NCBI GenBank assembly: GCA_030015575.1
Contig: CM057346.1
Location: 113,131,899-113,195,898 of the forward strand
From: Agapanthus africanus
Taxonomy: Eukaryota > Streptophyta > Magnoliopsida > Asparagales > Amaryllidaceae
Direction: 5' to 3'
Length of the DNA stretch: 64,000 bases
Part shown: piece by piece, positions 46,651-58,984 of the stretch
Layout of the letters: every line of letters begins with the position of its first letter
Numbering within the stretch: position 1 is the stretch's first letter
Notes under the pieces: generated by a model
Databases searched by the model: none
The model's input: the letters and a program-made list of their open reading frames with translations, nothing else
Told to the model about the DNA's origin: nothing
Made by a program: the position numbers and the translations under genes

Positions 46651-47017
46651 GAGATTCGAACCATCTGCAGGGCAGAAAAATTTTATTTTATCAATTTTTT
46701 ATTCTCTGTGATACTCTGTCATTTCAACTTTTCATATTGTGAAAGCTGCGATTGCCCAATCATTTCGGCTATTTTTCACGGTGCCCAATCATTTCGGCTA
46801 TATTATTTTTTATTTTTATTCGCTGCTTTTTATTACAAGTTGCCATATCATTTTGGCTATTTCATATGTATTTTTTTGAGTCTAATACTAATTTTGGCAT
46901 CAATTTCGCTACAATTGGAATATTGCTAGGTGCGATTCATCATTTACCATTTCTTTCTTTAGTCAAAGGTGGCTTAGAAGATGGGATTAGGATCCCATCA
47001 ACTAAGGCTTTTTAATG

Positions 47018-47184
47018 TTTATGAGCCGTGAGGGTCTCGTAAAGTTATCTTCTCCCTATGAGTTGAGAGGATCTCATAGGTGCATTTTCTCCATAGGAAT
47101 CGTGAGGACCCCTAAGTGAATTTCGCAAGTCGTAAGGATTCCATAAGAGTACTTTTCTCCTTGCAAGTCGAGAGGACTTACAAG
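47018..47184 (-). repeat. Five-hairpin cassette A2 of Tat-A
   Basis: Read leftward the order is again H1-H5, with CTTGTAAGT/ACTTGCAAG, a weak H2, H3 ending in CCTATGG, H4 CCTATGAG/CTCATAGG, and H5 TTACGAG/CTCATAA. Confidence 0.75.
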
Positions 47185-47338
47185 TGCCGTCCACCATGTG
47201 GAACTTGGGTTTATTTATGTTTATTTGTGTCATGAATTGTATACAAGAGTCGAGATCGAACTACCTGTAGGGCTATTTTAAAGGGGTATATATGGTTTAA
47301 GCATAGAGTCTGATCTGTAACCTGAGGCTTTTGAATTC

Positions 47339-47511
47339 TATAAGCCCTGATGGTCTCATAGAGGGGTATTTTCTCCTTATGAGTCGAAAAGATCTCGTAA
47401 GTGTATATTCTCCTTGGATATCGTAGGGATCTCCAAGTGTCTCTCACCTTTGTTAGTCGTAAGGATCTCACTTATGTGTTCTTCTTGTTCGTCGAGAGGA
47501 CTTTGTAAGTG
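47339..47511 (-). repeat. Five-hairpin cassette A1 of Tat-A
   Basis: Same order and spacing (173 bp), with H3 CTTGGAGAT/ATATCCAAG and H4 CTTACGAG/CTCATAAG. A spacer beginning TTCAAAAGCCT follows, as after Tat-B cassette C1. Confidence 0.75.
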
Positions 47512-47754
47512 TATTTTTATGAGTTTGCGTCCTTTCAGATTTTCACAAGCTCACCAGCAATCCTGCTGTTTTTTACTCACGGCACCCTTTCAGATTTTCA
47601 TCCATACCTATTTTGCTTATGGACATTTCATTTTTTTTGGAGGACTGCATCATCGGTGAAGCTTCATAGCCGATGGGACTTCAAGTGCATCCTTGCATAT
47701 AGGACTTGAGTTGCAATCTTTACTAGTGAGACTTAAGTTGTAATGTCGATCTCA

Positions 47755-48110
47755 AGGAGCACATTAGTTTAGGGACTTCGCGGTCCAACATTCCCATGTT
47801 CGAGACAACGAGCTAGTTTAGGGACATTCCGGTCTAACATCATCATGCATGCGGGAACATATTAGTTTAGGGACATCTCGGTCCATCATTCCTGTGTTAG
47901 GGATGATATACTAGTTTAGGAACATTTCGGTCCACCATTCTCGTGTTAGGGACGATATACTAGTTTAGGGACATTTCAGTCCACCATTCCTGTGTTAGGG
48001 ACGATATAGTTGTTTAGGTACATTTCGGTCCAATATTAGTTTAAGGACGTTGCAGTCTAATATTAGTTTAAGGACGTTGTGGTCCAACATCCCCGTATTC
48101 GGGGCGAAGT
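47755..48110 (-). repeat. GGACCG...GTCC array of Tat-A
   Basis: About nine ~40-bp units with TTTAGGGACATTTCGGTCC on the plus strand. It lies next to the integrase end, as in Tat-B. Confidence 0.8.
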
Positions 48111-48193
48111 ACTTGGCTCTCAGAGTTCCGACTTAGGAAGATAAGGAGCGAACACATGCGCCGTCATTTATCATTGACCTAGGTCGTAACCCT

Positions 48194-51100
48194 TTAAACA
48201 TAATATTTCTTGAGGAATCGACCATTTATTGGTCGATACATTCTTTCCCCGTGCATATCTATGAGTTGATAGGCTCCACTTTGGTAGAATTCCTCTATAA
48301 CATACAGGCCCTCATAATTTGGCTCGAACTTTCCACGTTTTGCACGATTACAGATCATAGATCTTTTGACAACCAGTACGAGTTCTCCTTGACAGAATGT
48401 CCTCGGTCTGGTCAATCTTTCGTATGCTTGGGTCATTCACGCTCGATAGGCTTCCAGCCTCTGCTATGCCACAAGATGGGTCTCATCAAGTGTTGGAGAT
48501 AGTGTCCTCAAATTCAATTATTGGTTCGCAGGTACGTGATTGCAATGATTGAGGCAGGACCTATACCGATATGACAGTCTTGCTCGAGATGATAGTATGC
48601 TATCTGGTTTGTCTTTATCATCGTATAAATGCTTTAGTTCACTATTGCATGTTGATAGAGCCAATAGGATTCTTGCTTGACTACCAGCAGTATGATGGCG
48701 ATCATATACGTGGGAGCTGGAGTCTATAAGCACATCCTTAAATGTGTCCCTAGTCGTTGGAGTTTCGAGACAGGGCATCGATACTCCGGAGTAGACTAGT
48801 GTATACAGTCGAGACCCCGACGAGGGACGGTGGCCGATCTCACAAGCCATTGGTGTTATTTGGTTCACCTAAGATGTATACAGATGCTCATTGGGTTATG
48901 AGTACACCGGACAGGACTCGCCGGGAACATGCTAATTGGTATTATACATATCGTCAGATAGCAGTTCCCTGGTGACATGTGTACAGGTTAGTTCATCGAC
49001 CTGAGATCGTCATTTGTCTCGTGTGAGTTCCCACTGTGCTTAGATTACTACCCTACCACGCTCAAAGGAGTTGTGCAAACAGGTTTTAGTTAGGTACAGT
49101 CCCGAGCCACATTGGAGGCAAGTGAGCGGATCGGCAGGGGATTCGTCTCTCCCGGTATTGGGTTTGAGATCGCGCTGTGTCTAAGAGAGCCATTACACAA
49201 ACCCTCGGCCGAGGCAGGAGATTTACTGGTAGGTACTCCAGTAGTATCTCAGGGTGTTCTAGGCCACTCTCTGACACGACTTATACTGCTATTGGGGGTC
49301 TGACGTTACCAGCCCCTAGGCAGATATGCGATACTCATAGACGAACGGACAGGACTGTATGTATATTGTCACTGTTAGGTTCAGTAGGGTTTATGGATGA
49401 GTTCGCTCGTCAGCTTCCCTTCTAATCAATACATAGGCAACCGTTACGTACAGCTTGTACCTCTGACGTGCTAGAGGTTATACCCAGTGCCAGTGTGTTG
49501 ATGAGTCATTAGAGTCCCCCACAGACAGTTTCCCAAGTTCGGACGAAACGTTGTAGAGGCCGTATGGTTTTATGGCAAGGTTCGGAAAATGCACGTGCGT
49601 TTTCGCACGTGTCATTTTTCGGGCAGATAATACTGGTAGGCTTTGGTTTAAGCCGGATCCCAATATTATACTGTGTAGATATAATATCTTTGTCTCAGTT
49701 GCATTTGTATTCGGTCGTAATACAAATGCGGGTATGTTTATACTGATACGGGGTTATCCTGAAATTCGTTTCAGGATCACTTTTGGAAGTTGTCAGTTTT
49801 CAGTTTTCTATCGGCCGTATTTAACATTTGGTTAAATACGGATTTATCTTTTCTTGGGATGAGTGTGGAAGCTTCTAGAAGAGGTGACTAGGTTTGTGAC
49901 TCATCACTTGCATTAATGTGTTGATGAGGTGTTTTAATGAGTCACCATTTTTGCTTTAATGTGTTTTGTTCTTGCTAGGATATTTACTTAGGATCTTTCA
50001 TGATGCATTATTGCTTAGGGTTACCTCTCTTGCTCCTACACTCACCCCCTCCTCTTTATATATTGGCCAGCCCCCCTCTTGCTAGAATAGGCATGGTTCA
50101 TTTGGAAAAAGATTATGTATTTGGTTCATGGAAATTTATATACTCATTTTCTCATTTTCATATCGATCCAAAAGGAAACTTCATTAACCGTTCGTCCATA
50201 ACCTTGGACGTAATGAGACAAAGTGTTCTACTCATTCTCTACTTCATCTTGGTCGTCTCTTTTAGCAAACTTGACGACCGAGTTGCCTCGGTTCAGAGGT
50301 GGGAGCCTGTTTAAAGATCCGTCGACATGGTGCCACCTGGACGACAAGACTGGAGATCGAGGAGATCGGAGCAGCCGCAACAAGCGTGGGATGATGGTTG
50401 AAGACCGAAGGACTCGGATCATTCGGTATAACTCTTCTACCCACTTTGTAGTTTGTTAGTTTAGCTTTAATGGCAGATCCGGGTTATAGTACGCGATAGC
50501 GCCAGTTGTAAAAAGTTTTTGTTCCGCATTTGGCGTCTGTTAGACGGCCGGGGCGCTACCGTGGACTTACATCAAGTGCATCGAGTTCTTTGAGCCGGAA
50601 ATGAGCATTATCTTCACCCATAACCTCATGGTGAACTGCCATCCTTAATGAGGGAAGTTCTATCTCCAATAGGAGCACTGCTTTGGCTCCAAACTCCAAG
50701 CATAAGGCATTGACTTTGTGGCTGTCTTGAACGTCGTTCGGTACGCCCAAAAAGCTTCATGTAGTCTTTCATGCCAGTCCTTTTTATTATTGGACACCAT
50801 CATCTTTATGATTTTTTTCAACGTGTTGTTGAAAGCTTTAGCAAGAGCGTTGGATCGAGAGTTATAGACGGAAGAATATCTCCATTCTATCTTGTGTTGC
50901 CTGTAAAAGCAGCTTATTTCGTGGTTTCTATAGGCTGGTCCGTTGTTTGAGATTATGCGCCGTGGAACTCCAAACCGGTATATTACATGAGTTTTGAAGA
51001 AGTGGAGAATATTATCCGTCTTTACTTCCCTTAGTGGTATCGGTTTTGACCATTTGGAGAAGTAATCGGTTGTCGCCAAGATGTATCGATGCCCTCTTGA

Positions 51101-52820
51101 TGACGCTAGTTCAATTGGACGTAGCATATTGGAGTGTTGATGTATAAAATCCCCATTTATTTGGCATGAATGACATCGCTTCGCATGTTCGATGCAATCT
51201 CGAATCATCGTGGGCCAGTAATAACCCATCCTTTTAATTTTCAATTTCATCTTAGGGCCCGCTTGATAGGACCCACAAAGAACGTCGTGGATTTCCTGAA
51301 CGACCTTTTTGGCTTCCTGTGGACCTAAACGCCTTACCCATATATAATTGAAAGACCTTTTGTATAAAGTTTCGTCAATTAGAGCGAAAGACAACGCTCG
51401 TTTAATGAGCTGGCACCTTAGCGATGCATCTTCAAGCATTGTTTGGGACTTGAATTAGTCTATAAAGACTTGCCTCCAATCCTCATCTTCTTCTTCGGCT
51501 TAGAGAACCTTCTCTCCAAGACTCTCTATTTCTCCTTCGGGCATTTCCACTGGAGGCTCCAAAGGAAATTCGGCTGGCGACAGGATCTTGCGTCTTCGGA
51601 CACTGATCCACATCATCGAGATTTTTCATCTGCATTTCTTTGGAAAGTTTTGCTAGCTTATCGGCTTTGCTGTTTTCTTCTCGCGACATGCTTTCTAGTA
51701 CACAAAAGGGAATCTGCGTCAGTAGTTGCTGTACCGTTTCGTTATACTTTATTAACTCCAGCTTGCATATTTTATAGTCAACGTTCACTTGATTGATGAC
51801 TAACTGTGAATCTCCGTATATTACGAGATCCCTGATGCGCATGTCGATCGTGATTTCAAGACCGGCAATGAGAGCTTCATACTCAGCCTCGTTGCTGGTT
51901 CTCGATTCTGTCAATAAGAAAGCATGGCGAAGTATCCCACCTTGCGGAGTCATGAAGATAAGACCTACCCCGGCTTTGATTATTAGGGTATTCCTCTTCC
52001 GGGCCTTCATTGAAGATGCTTCGTCGAAATATAGTTCCCACCGGTATTTTCCGGTTTCTTCTACCTCTTCACTTGTGCTGTATACATATTCATCTGGCAG
52101 CTCGTTATTTAACGAAGAGTCAGCAGGAATTGGATGTTCTAAGAGGAAGTCAACGATGGCTTATCCTTTTATCGTTTTGAGTGAGCGATAAATAATCGTG
52201 AACTCTATCAATAGGAAGGCCTATTTGGAAATCCTCCCGGTCAGCATAGCTTTGAACATGAGATACTTGAGAGGGTTAACCTTCGATATAAGATGGACTT
52301 CATGCGCTAGGGCGTAATTTCTGAGCGTTGTGATGGCAAAAATCAACGCTAGGCAATACTTTTCGATGGGAGAGTAATTACTTTTTGCTCTCAGCAGGAC
52401 TCGTATTAGATAGTATAAAACCCTCTCCTTTCCTTAGTCATTCTCTTATGCCCAAAGTGCTCTTAAAGAACCATCAAGGGCAGTTGTATAGAGAATGAGG
52501 GGCTTTTCCTTAACCGGAGCAACCAAGGCTGGTGGATTATGCAAATATTGCTTGATCTCCTCCAGCGCTTATTGACATTTCTGGTCCCATATGAATGGAG
52601 TCCCTTTTTTCATTAGATGGCTATACAGAAGATACTTCCCAGAGAGGTTGGCGATGAACCGTTGGATATAAGCAAGATTTTGTTGGAGAGACCGCAGTTG
52701 TTTGAGATTTCTCAGAGAAGGCATCTCCATAATTACCCTGATCTTGGAGGGGTCAATTTTGATCCATCGGTGGCGGATTATAAAACCCAAAAACTTTCCT
52801 GATGAGACTCCGAATCCTGT
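48194..52820 (-). pseudogene. Tat-A pol remnant (partial RT, RNase H domains, integrase), split by X2
   Basis: Reading leftward: RT end with FGVSSGKFLGFIIRHRWIKIDP (about 52820-52740); first RNase H (about 52400-52250); second RNase H with NEAEYEALIAGLEI, IYGDSQLVINQVN and ENSKADKLAKLS (about 52010-51580); integrase with YYWPTMIRDCIEHAKRCHSCQ, ATTDYFSKW and NNGPAYRNHEISCF (51440-50577); and after X2 the integrase end TRPRTFCQGELVLVVKR and FEPNYEGLYVI (48490-48194). It is truncated at about 52820 and broken in several more places. Its gag and 5' LTR are not in the window. Confidence 0.82.
48491..50571 (+). mobile_element. X2: uninterrupted 2.1-kb TG...CA element
   Basis: TGTTGGAGATAG ... GTGGACTTACA, flanked by perfect TCAAG duplications (48486-48490 and 50572-50576), inserted in the Tat-A integrase C-terminal region. 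Homologous along its length to the three parts of X1. No coding domain; best read as a solo LTR of a third element family. Confidence 0.82.
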
Positions 52821-52944
52821 TCTTACAGATGCTCGGTGTGACACGGTGATGCACGAGCTTATGGTCCGTAAGGGATCTTCCCGCCGGCTCTATTTGGCTT
52901 CGAATGATTTTCCTAGCGAATCCTGTTCTTACAGATAATTGGGG
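52820..52944 (+). repeat. Partial unit fused to truncated Tat-A RT
   Basis: The sequence passes from RT remnant to ATCCTGTTCTTACAGATGCT and repeats the first ~100 bp of the following 496-bp unit. Confidence 0.6.
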
Positions 52945-53936
52945 AGATTATTCCTCGTTTCTCCACACACCTAGCGAATCCTGTTCTTATAGATGCTCGG
53001 TGTGACACGGTGATGCACGAGCTTATGGTCCGTAAGGGATCTTCCCGCCGGCTCTATTTGGCTTCGAATGATTTTCCTTGCCATCTTTGACGATATTCCT
53101 CCTCATCCAGCGGAGATGATTTTAGTGATGCTTGACGCTGTGGAGGACAAGATCGAACTCATTCATGAAGCATGCTTGATTACGGAGCCTCAAAGGGAAC
53201 GCTCCATTCATATACTGAGACAAATACGAGCTCGGCGGGCTATCATGTTTTTCTTTGCCGACGAGAGCGGCGCTGAAAGGTAGGGAGGGATTCTTCGTGA
53301 GAATCGCCGTTACGGCATGTTAGAGAGGGCCGAGAGGGAGCTAGATAACTTTGTGTACTGTTTTTTTTAATCCTTGTAGTCCAAATCCTATATTTGGTGA
53401 TCTTTTTCCTGTGGATTGAAATGAATATGCATGTTTATTGAGATTATTCCTCGTTTCTCCACACACCTAGCGAATCCTGTTCTTATAGATGCTCGATGTG
53501 ACACGGTGATGCACGAGCTTATGGTCCGTAAGGGATCTTCCCGCCGGCTCTATTTGGCTTCGAATGATTTTCCTTGCCATCTTTGACGATATTCCTCCTC
53601 ATCCAGCGGAGATGATTTTAGTGATGCTTGACGCTGTGGAGGACAAGATCGAACTCATTCATGAAGCATGCTTGATTACGGAGCCTCAAAGGGAACGCTC
53701 CATTCATATACTGAGACAAATACGAGCTCGGCGGGCTATCATGTTTTTCTTTGCCGACGAGAGCGGCGCTGAAAGGTAGGGAGGGATTCTTCGTGAGAAT
53801 CGCCGTTACGGCATGTTAGAGAGGGCCGAGAGGGAGCTAGATAACTTTGTGTACTGTTTTTTTAATCCTTGTAGTCCAAATCCCATATTTGGTGATCTTT
53901 TTCCTGTGGATTGAAATGAATATGCATGTTTATTGA
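52945..53936 (+). repeat. 496-bp tandem duplication, two near-identical units
   Basis: Units 52945-53440 and 53441-53936 differ at only a few positions. Each contains an identical 71-codon open stretch (53068-53283 and 53564-53779; MIFLAIFDDIPPHPAEMILV...) with a helical, charged middle, and an identical 3' segment with ATATTTGGTGATC. The high identity points to a recent duplication or a collapsed/expanded assembly. Confidence 0.85.
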
Positions 53937-54089
53937 TATTTGATAAATTTTTCACGTCAAACATCCTTCAAGCCATTTTCTCGGTGCATCTTCGGTATCG
54001 CGGCTTCCTCCTTCCTCTCCTTCAAAACCCTCTAGGATACGTGCAAACCGTAAGCCCTAAATTTATCTATCTCTCTCTCTCTCTCTCTT
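53937..54089. other. Non-coding flank with (CT)n
   Basis: A short stretch ending in a CT microsatellite (54069-54088), which was the target of the solo LTR. Nothing else is recognised. Confidence 0.5.
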
Positions 54090-54299
54090 TGTAACACCCT
54101 AGTACGGTTATACGATATTAATTGGTATTTTAACACTTATTTTATATTTCTTCTATTTTATTTTTTTGGGTTGTGAGTGATTCGAATAGTAGTAGTAGTT
54201 ATTTGACCTAACCCGCATGTGTGAAACCCAGTATGGTGCTAGATTATATCTGATATTTATCAGTAAACTGAATCTATGTGAATTTAATACATACATACA

Positions 54300-54368
54300 T
54301 ACATACATATATATCTTTTAGTAACCACAAGTTAAGCATAAGTTATATTTTGTTAACTGTCATCATAT

Positions 54369-54412
<44 letters not shown>

Positions 54413-54456
54413 TTTAGTAACCACAAGTTAAGCATAAGTTATATTTTGTTAACTGT

Positions 54457-54513
<57 letters not shown>

Positions 54514-54560
54514 AGTAACCACAAGTTAAGCATAAGTTATATTTTGTTAACTGTCATCAT
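54300..54560. repeat. Three units of ~60 bp separated by (TA)n runs
   Basis: TTTTAGTAACCACAAGTTAA ... AACTGTCATCATAT occurs three times (from 54315, 54412 and 54510), each followed or preceded by a TA run of up to about 50 bp. Confidence 0.85.
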
Positions 54561-55159
54561 ATGGTTATCATCCCATATTTTATTTTGCTTTTATCTTATA
54601 CGTTTAAATCTTAAGATATCTAATATCAAACATTTACTAAATCTGGATATATTTTTAGAATCTTTTTAAATTTTAAATTAGAGATATGAGTTATTTAAAA
54701 TATATTCTTGCATTATGGTTGAGAAGTTTACGTATGTGAATTATTTTTCAAATATATTTTTGATGAGATTTTGGTGGAGATTGGTTGTACTTTGATATTA
54801 TCTATATACACTAAAACAAATATATATTTATAAACTAATTTAAATTATATTATATATTTTATATTAAACACAGAACCGCTCTTTCTCTGTCTCTCTCTCT
54901 CCTCCTCCACATAACATATCTCTCTCTCCTCTAACTAAATATCTCCATCATCAATTTATATATTCTTCTTTTTCGTTCTTCAAGCCCATATCCATCCTCG
55001 CCGATGCAACTTTAGCCGCATCCTAGAATCTTAACCGAGCCATCAAAACTTGGTGTTGATTTGTATAGCGTCCTGTTGCTTCCGTTTATCACGTTTTTTT
55101 CGAGCCAAGTTTACAACTTGCTACATGCTCTATTTTACGTAATTTACTTATATGTTATC

Positions 55160-55222
55160 GTACTATTATTACTATTACTATTACTATTACTATTACTATT
55201 ATTATTATCATCATCATCATAC
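55160..55222. repeat. (TACTAT)n/(ATC)n microsatellite
   Basis: TACTATTACTATTAC-type run followed by ATCATCATC. Confidence 0.85.
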
Positions 55223-56875
55223 AACGATATCTATATAATTTATACATCGTAGTTATTTAACGTTAATCAGTTTTATAATATACAGTGTATGCAAATTTAC
55301 AACTTGCGACATACTATAATTATATCTATAAATATATATATCGCCGTAATATTTCTTATTATTATCATTATACCGTTTATATCTATATAATCTGTATATC
55401 ATTAATTAGTTTATAATCTACATTTTATAACATTATGAAAAATGTAGTTTAAAAATATTATAGTTTACACATGAAACGTCGTCGCTAAGCGGATACGATA
55501 AATCTGAAATTTACTGTGCACCTTACCTTATAAAATTCATTATAAATCATGAAAAAATCATTAGCACATGTTCTTTAGTTCGTTACGAACCTAATTCGTG
55601 AAATATTCACGTGCAAAATAAATTGTTTAAATAATATAAACTGTAAATGAAAGTATCTCTGAACTGCTGTCTAGGGAAATTCCAGCAGCAAACTTTTAAT
55701 TTCGAACTTCATAACTTTTTGTATGAACAAGCTGAGATACTTTAACCTATAAAAACGAAATCTTATTGAATTAGTTTTGTTTTGGTATATGACACGTCCC
55801 TTTTGGAGAACGTTTTCTATTTTTAAGCTATTTTACAAATCAGGGTGACGCTGAATTTCTGAACGGAACTTTGTTGTGCATGGTTAATCAATACCACTTT
55901 TATAGTTATTAATCGGATTGAATATGTTATTACTGTTAATGCTATTATCTTGGTCTTGTACATGATATGATTATGTTATCCTTGACATGTTTGTAACCTG
56001 CCAGACTATACTGTTTTTGTTATAATATTAATACATGTTGCCTGTAATAGTTACCGATGCTAACAATCTTGACTTATTATCCTGATTGACCCGACTTGCT
56101 GTCTTGCCAGACAAGACCAGTACACGATTGTTCCTATGTTGTCATTAGGTAGACATTCTATTAATACCTGAATTGAACACAAAACCTGGGGAAAAGGGAA
56201 AATCAAGAATGTAACCAAAATGTAACTTAAGAGGATATTATTATTGTTTGCCGTAATTTCGGGCGTGAACGGAATAACCATTGTTTATTGTGTTGTGGTC
56301 CCATGGGGGTATGAACGGGATATATTGTGTCATGGTCCCGTGAACGTATGAACGGGATATATTCTATTGAGTTACGATGAGAATTACATTAATTGATTTT
56401 AAAGACTTGTAGAATAGATAACCTAGAAGCACAGATTTTATGATACACGTGACATATCTATAGATCACTGTTTTACACATGCGATAATTATTTATGTTCA
56501 TGTTTCATCATAACTTTCTATTCTGGTTATTATTATCACTATTGATATTTATGACGCACCGACGTCTGGGTTTTGCTGGTCCAGATATTTGACATAGCAT
56601 GTGAGTATTCGACAGGATCACCGATCAGTGAGGACCACCTCATTGATATAGCTCTTATGAGGGTTAGTTATTCCTTAGATTTTTATTGTTTCCGCTATCT
56701 TTTCCGGTTATTGTTCTTGTAGCTATTGGACATGTGATAGATTTAGCAGTTTACTGTTCTTGATATCTGATTGACAGCCGTAATGTGACTATAGAAGGAT
56801 CTTTTCTCGCCATAGGTAACATTGTTGGTTTTTTCACGTACCGTATTTATGTATTTTGGGAAGCGGGGCGTGACA

Positions 56876-58710
56876 CTCTCTTTTCCTTTCTCTCATCGCC
56901 TCATGAATCAATGATTAGCATACTAAGTGAATACTTAATTTTTTCTAACCTTTATACGTATAAATAAAATATCATTCTATAAAAACTTGCAATACATGAC
57001 TTCTCAATCTCATATAATGGCTAGATGTATCTTAATGAATTTCTAGACATGTTGCCAAAACAATTTAGTGGTTATATGCAAATAACAGATAAATACCATA
57101 TTCATTATTTTTTTGATAAAAACTAGTTCCTTTGATATGTTAATGTAGATCATGCATGGGGTAATGATCTATCCCACACGCACACTTGAAATTATAGCAC
57201 GATCATATGTTTGTCACGTAATTCTAAAAGAAACGATTTTCTTTAAAATACCCTCAAGTTATGAAAAATAGTTTTTAACCCTAAATCCTTTTCCCTTAGC
57301 AATTACGCCCCTACAACCCTCTTTAGGGGAGCCCTGTTAAAAGATGGTACGGATTATCACACATCTTGGATTCAGTGGGTGAGATCGGAGCTCTTCACGG
57401 AGCGCGTTCTCGAAGAAAAAGAAAATACGAGATTTTTAAAACAAAGTTAAGTAAATTCAAAAATAACTTAAATATCATATATTGTAACTTCTAGACTTTA
57501 AATAGAATATCCTAAAATGAAAAGATTTAGTTTCAATTAAAATATCTTAATATTTCCAAAAGATGGATTTTTTTCATTAAAATACCATAAACTTTAAAAA
57601 ACTATGTTTTATCACTAAAATACCTTAAAATCTAAAATATATTTTTATTAAAACCCTCGACATTCTAATTAATATATTTTACCGAAAACACCTCGAGATT
57701 TATTTTTAAAAGTAAAGCATTTTACATAAAACCCTATCAAGTTTTCAAATGAACTATTTTACATAAATGACCTAAGTTCACCAAAATACCTAGAATATAT
57801 AACATGTTTATTTTTTAAGTTATTTAGGTAACAATGGGTTTAACCAGTATCTTTCTCTAGGTCTCGGAGAGCCAGAGAAAGTGAGTGCTTGTCTAGTTTA
57901 GACAAAACTAGTATTTAGGTTGCAAAATTATTGTTTGGCAAATAGTCTTTAAAAAGGGCACAAATGCTGTCGGCCATGTGCAGTGGTTGCCAAATTAAAG
58001 CACATAAATATCGAATCATATATAATCAAACACACGACATCTTACATGACTTAACATGAATTCTTGAATTTGACATGAATACTTAAACCGAATATGTACA
58101 TTCGAACCAACTTGAATCGAACCATGAATACAATTGATATGAATCCTTGCAATTCACATGACTGCATGAACCCAATCTTGAAACTTGATATTATACATCA
58201 CTTATTGTATTCATGGATTCGATCAAGACTCGTAATATTAATCATAGACTGATATACATGGGGTGTTGGGATGGTTTGAGTATGAATCCAACGAAATCTC
58301 AGGAGTCCCTTCACGTCGCTGTGATAACGGGCTGAAACGGTACAAATAATATCGTTGTGGTGCCGGGTTAAAATGGTACAACATGAACTCACTACTCGGG
58401 CCCATGTTTACTTGCTCTTGGGGCCCTATCCTTAAGTTTGATAATACTCTTGAGATTGGTTGACATTCACCATTAAACTTATGTTAGTTAGCTACTCTTT
58501 TAGTGGCCTCTTTAGGATATATTGACAATACACTTCATATTCAATATACCTTCACTACACGGCCATACTATATTTGTTTACTATGCTCATGTTACATTGC
58601 TATACTTACATAGTTTCGATTAATATTACCATGTTATACTTGTTCATGCTTCATTTTCATTCATAATATATCGCATTACACCTTAAATTTCATTTATATA
58701 CTTAACACCA
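56876..58710. other. AT-rich intergenic DNA, no feature recognised
   Basis: No long open frame, no LTR signature and no RNA gene is seen. A weakly repetitive AT-rich stretch (57430-57800) uses 'AAAATACC(T/C)TA' about eight times. 58010-58700 contains ACATGAAT/CATGAACC-rich text that could be a decayed LTR. Confidence 0.4.
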
Positions 58711-58984
58711 TGTAACGTGTTAAAAATGATTAAATAAATAATTAAATGAATAAAAGTGTTTAAGTGAATTTTAGGATTTTCGGTAAAGTAAAATGTATTT
58801 TTCGTAAAACCAAACCGTGATTGTTTTCATTATAATTTTTAAAATAGATATTTTAAAAATTATAATGAAAACAATCACGGTTTGGTTTTACGAAAAATAC
58901 ATTTGACTTTACCGAAAATCCTAAAATTCACTTAAACACTTTTATTCATTTAATTATTTATTTAATCATTTTTAACACGTTACA
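58711..58984. repeat. 274-bp near-perfect palindrome of an LTR 5' end
   Basis: Arms 58711-58845 and 58850-58984 (135 bp each) are inverted copies with one mismatch and a 4-bp loop AGAT. Each arm begins TGTAACGTGTTAAAAATG, the start of the minus-strand 3' LTR whose polypurine tract adjoins at 58985. Confidence 0.92.

Larger units (their letters stand above)
54090..56875 (+). mobile_element. Solo LTR, chromovirus-type, 2.8 kb
   Basis: TGTAACACCCTAG ... GGGGCGTGACA, with CTCTT (54085-54089) and CTCTC (56876-56880) on the flanks inside a CT-rich target. TGTAACACCC starts and GTGACA ends are usual for plant chromovirus LTRs. No primer site, polypurine tract or coding DNA adjoins. It contains GACATAGCATGTGAGTATTCGA near 56592, reminiscent of the GTGAGT block of the other LTRs. 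Confidence 0.72.

Noticed and set aside
53068-53779. Two identical 71-codon frames as a tandem host gene
   Set aside because: They lie inside 496-bp duplicated units with a diverged relative at the Tat-A antisense-gene position, so an element-derived origin is more likely.
54278-54529. Open frame rich in IYIYIY
   Set aside because: It translates TA microsatellites; no protein is supported.
55061-55252. Open frame with a poly-leucine run
   Set aside because: It translates a TACTAT/ATT microsatellite within the solo LTR.
58711-58984. A MITE or foldback DNA transposon
   Set aside because: The arms are the start of an LTR that adjoins its own polypurine tract; no independent target duplication is seen around the palindrome.
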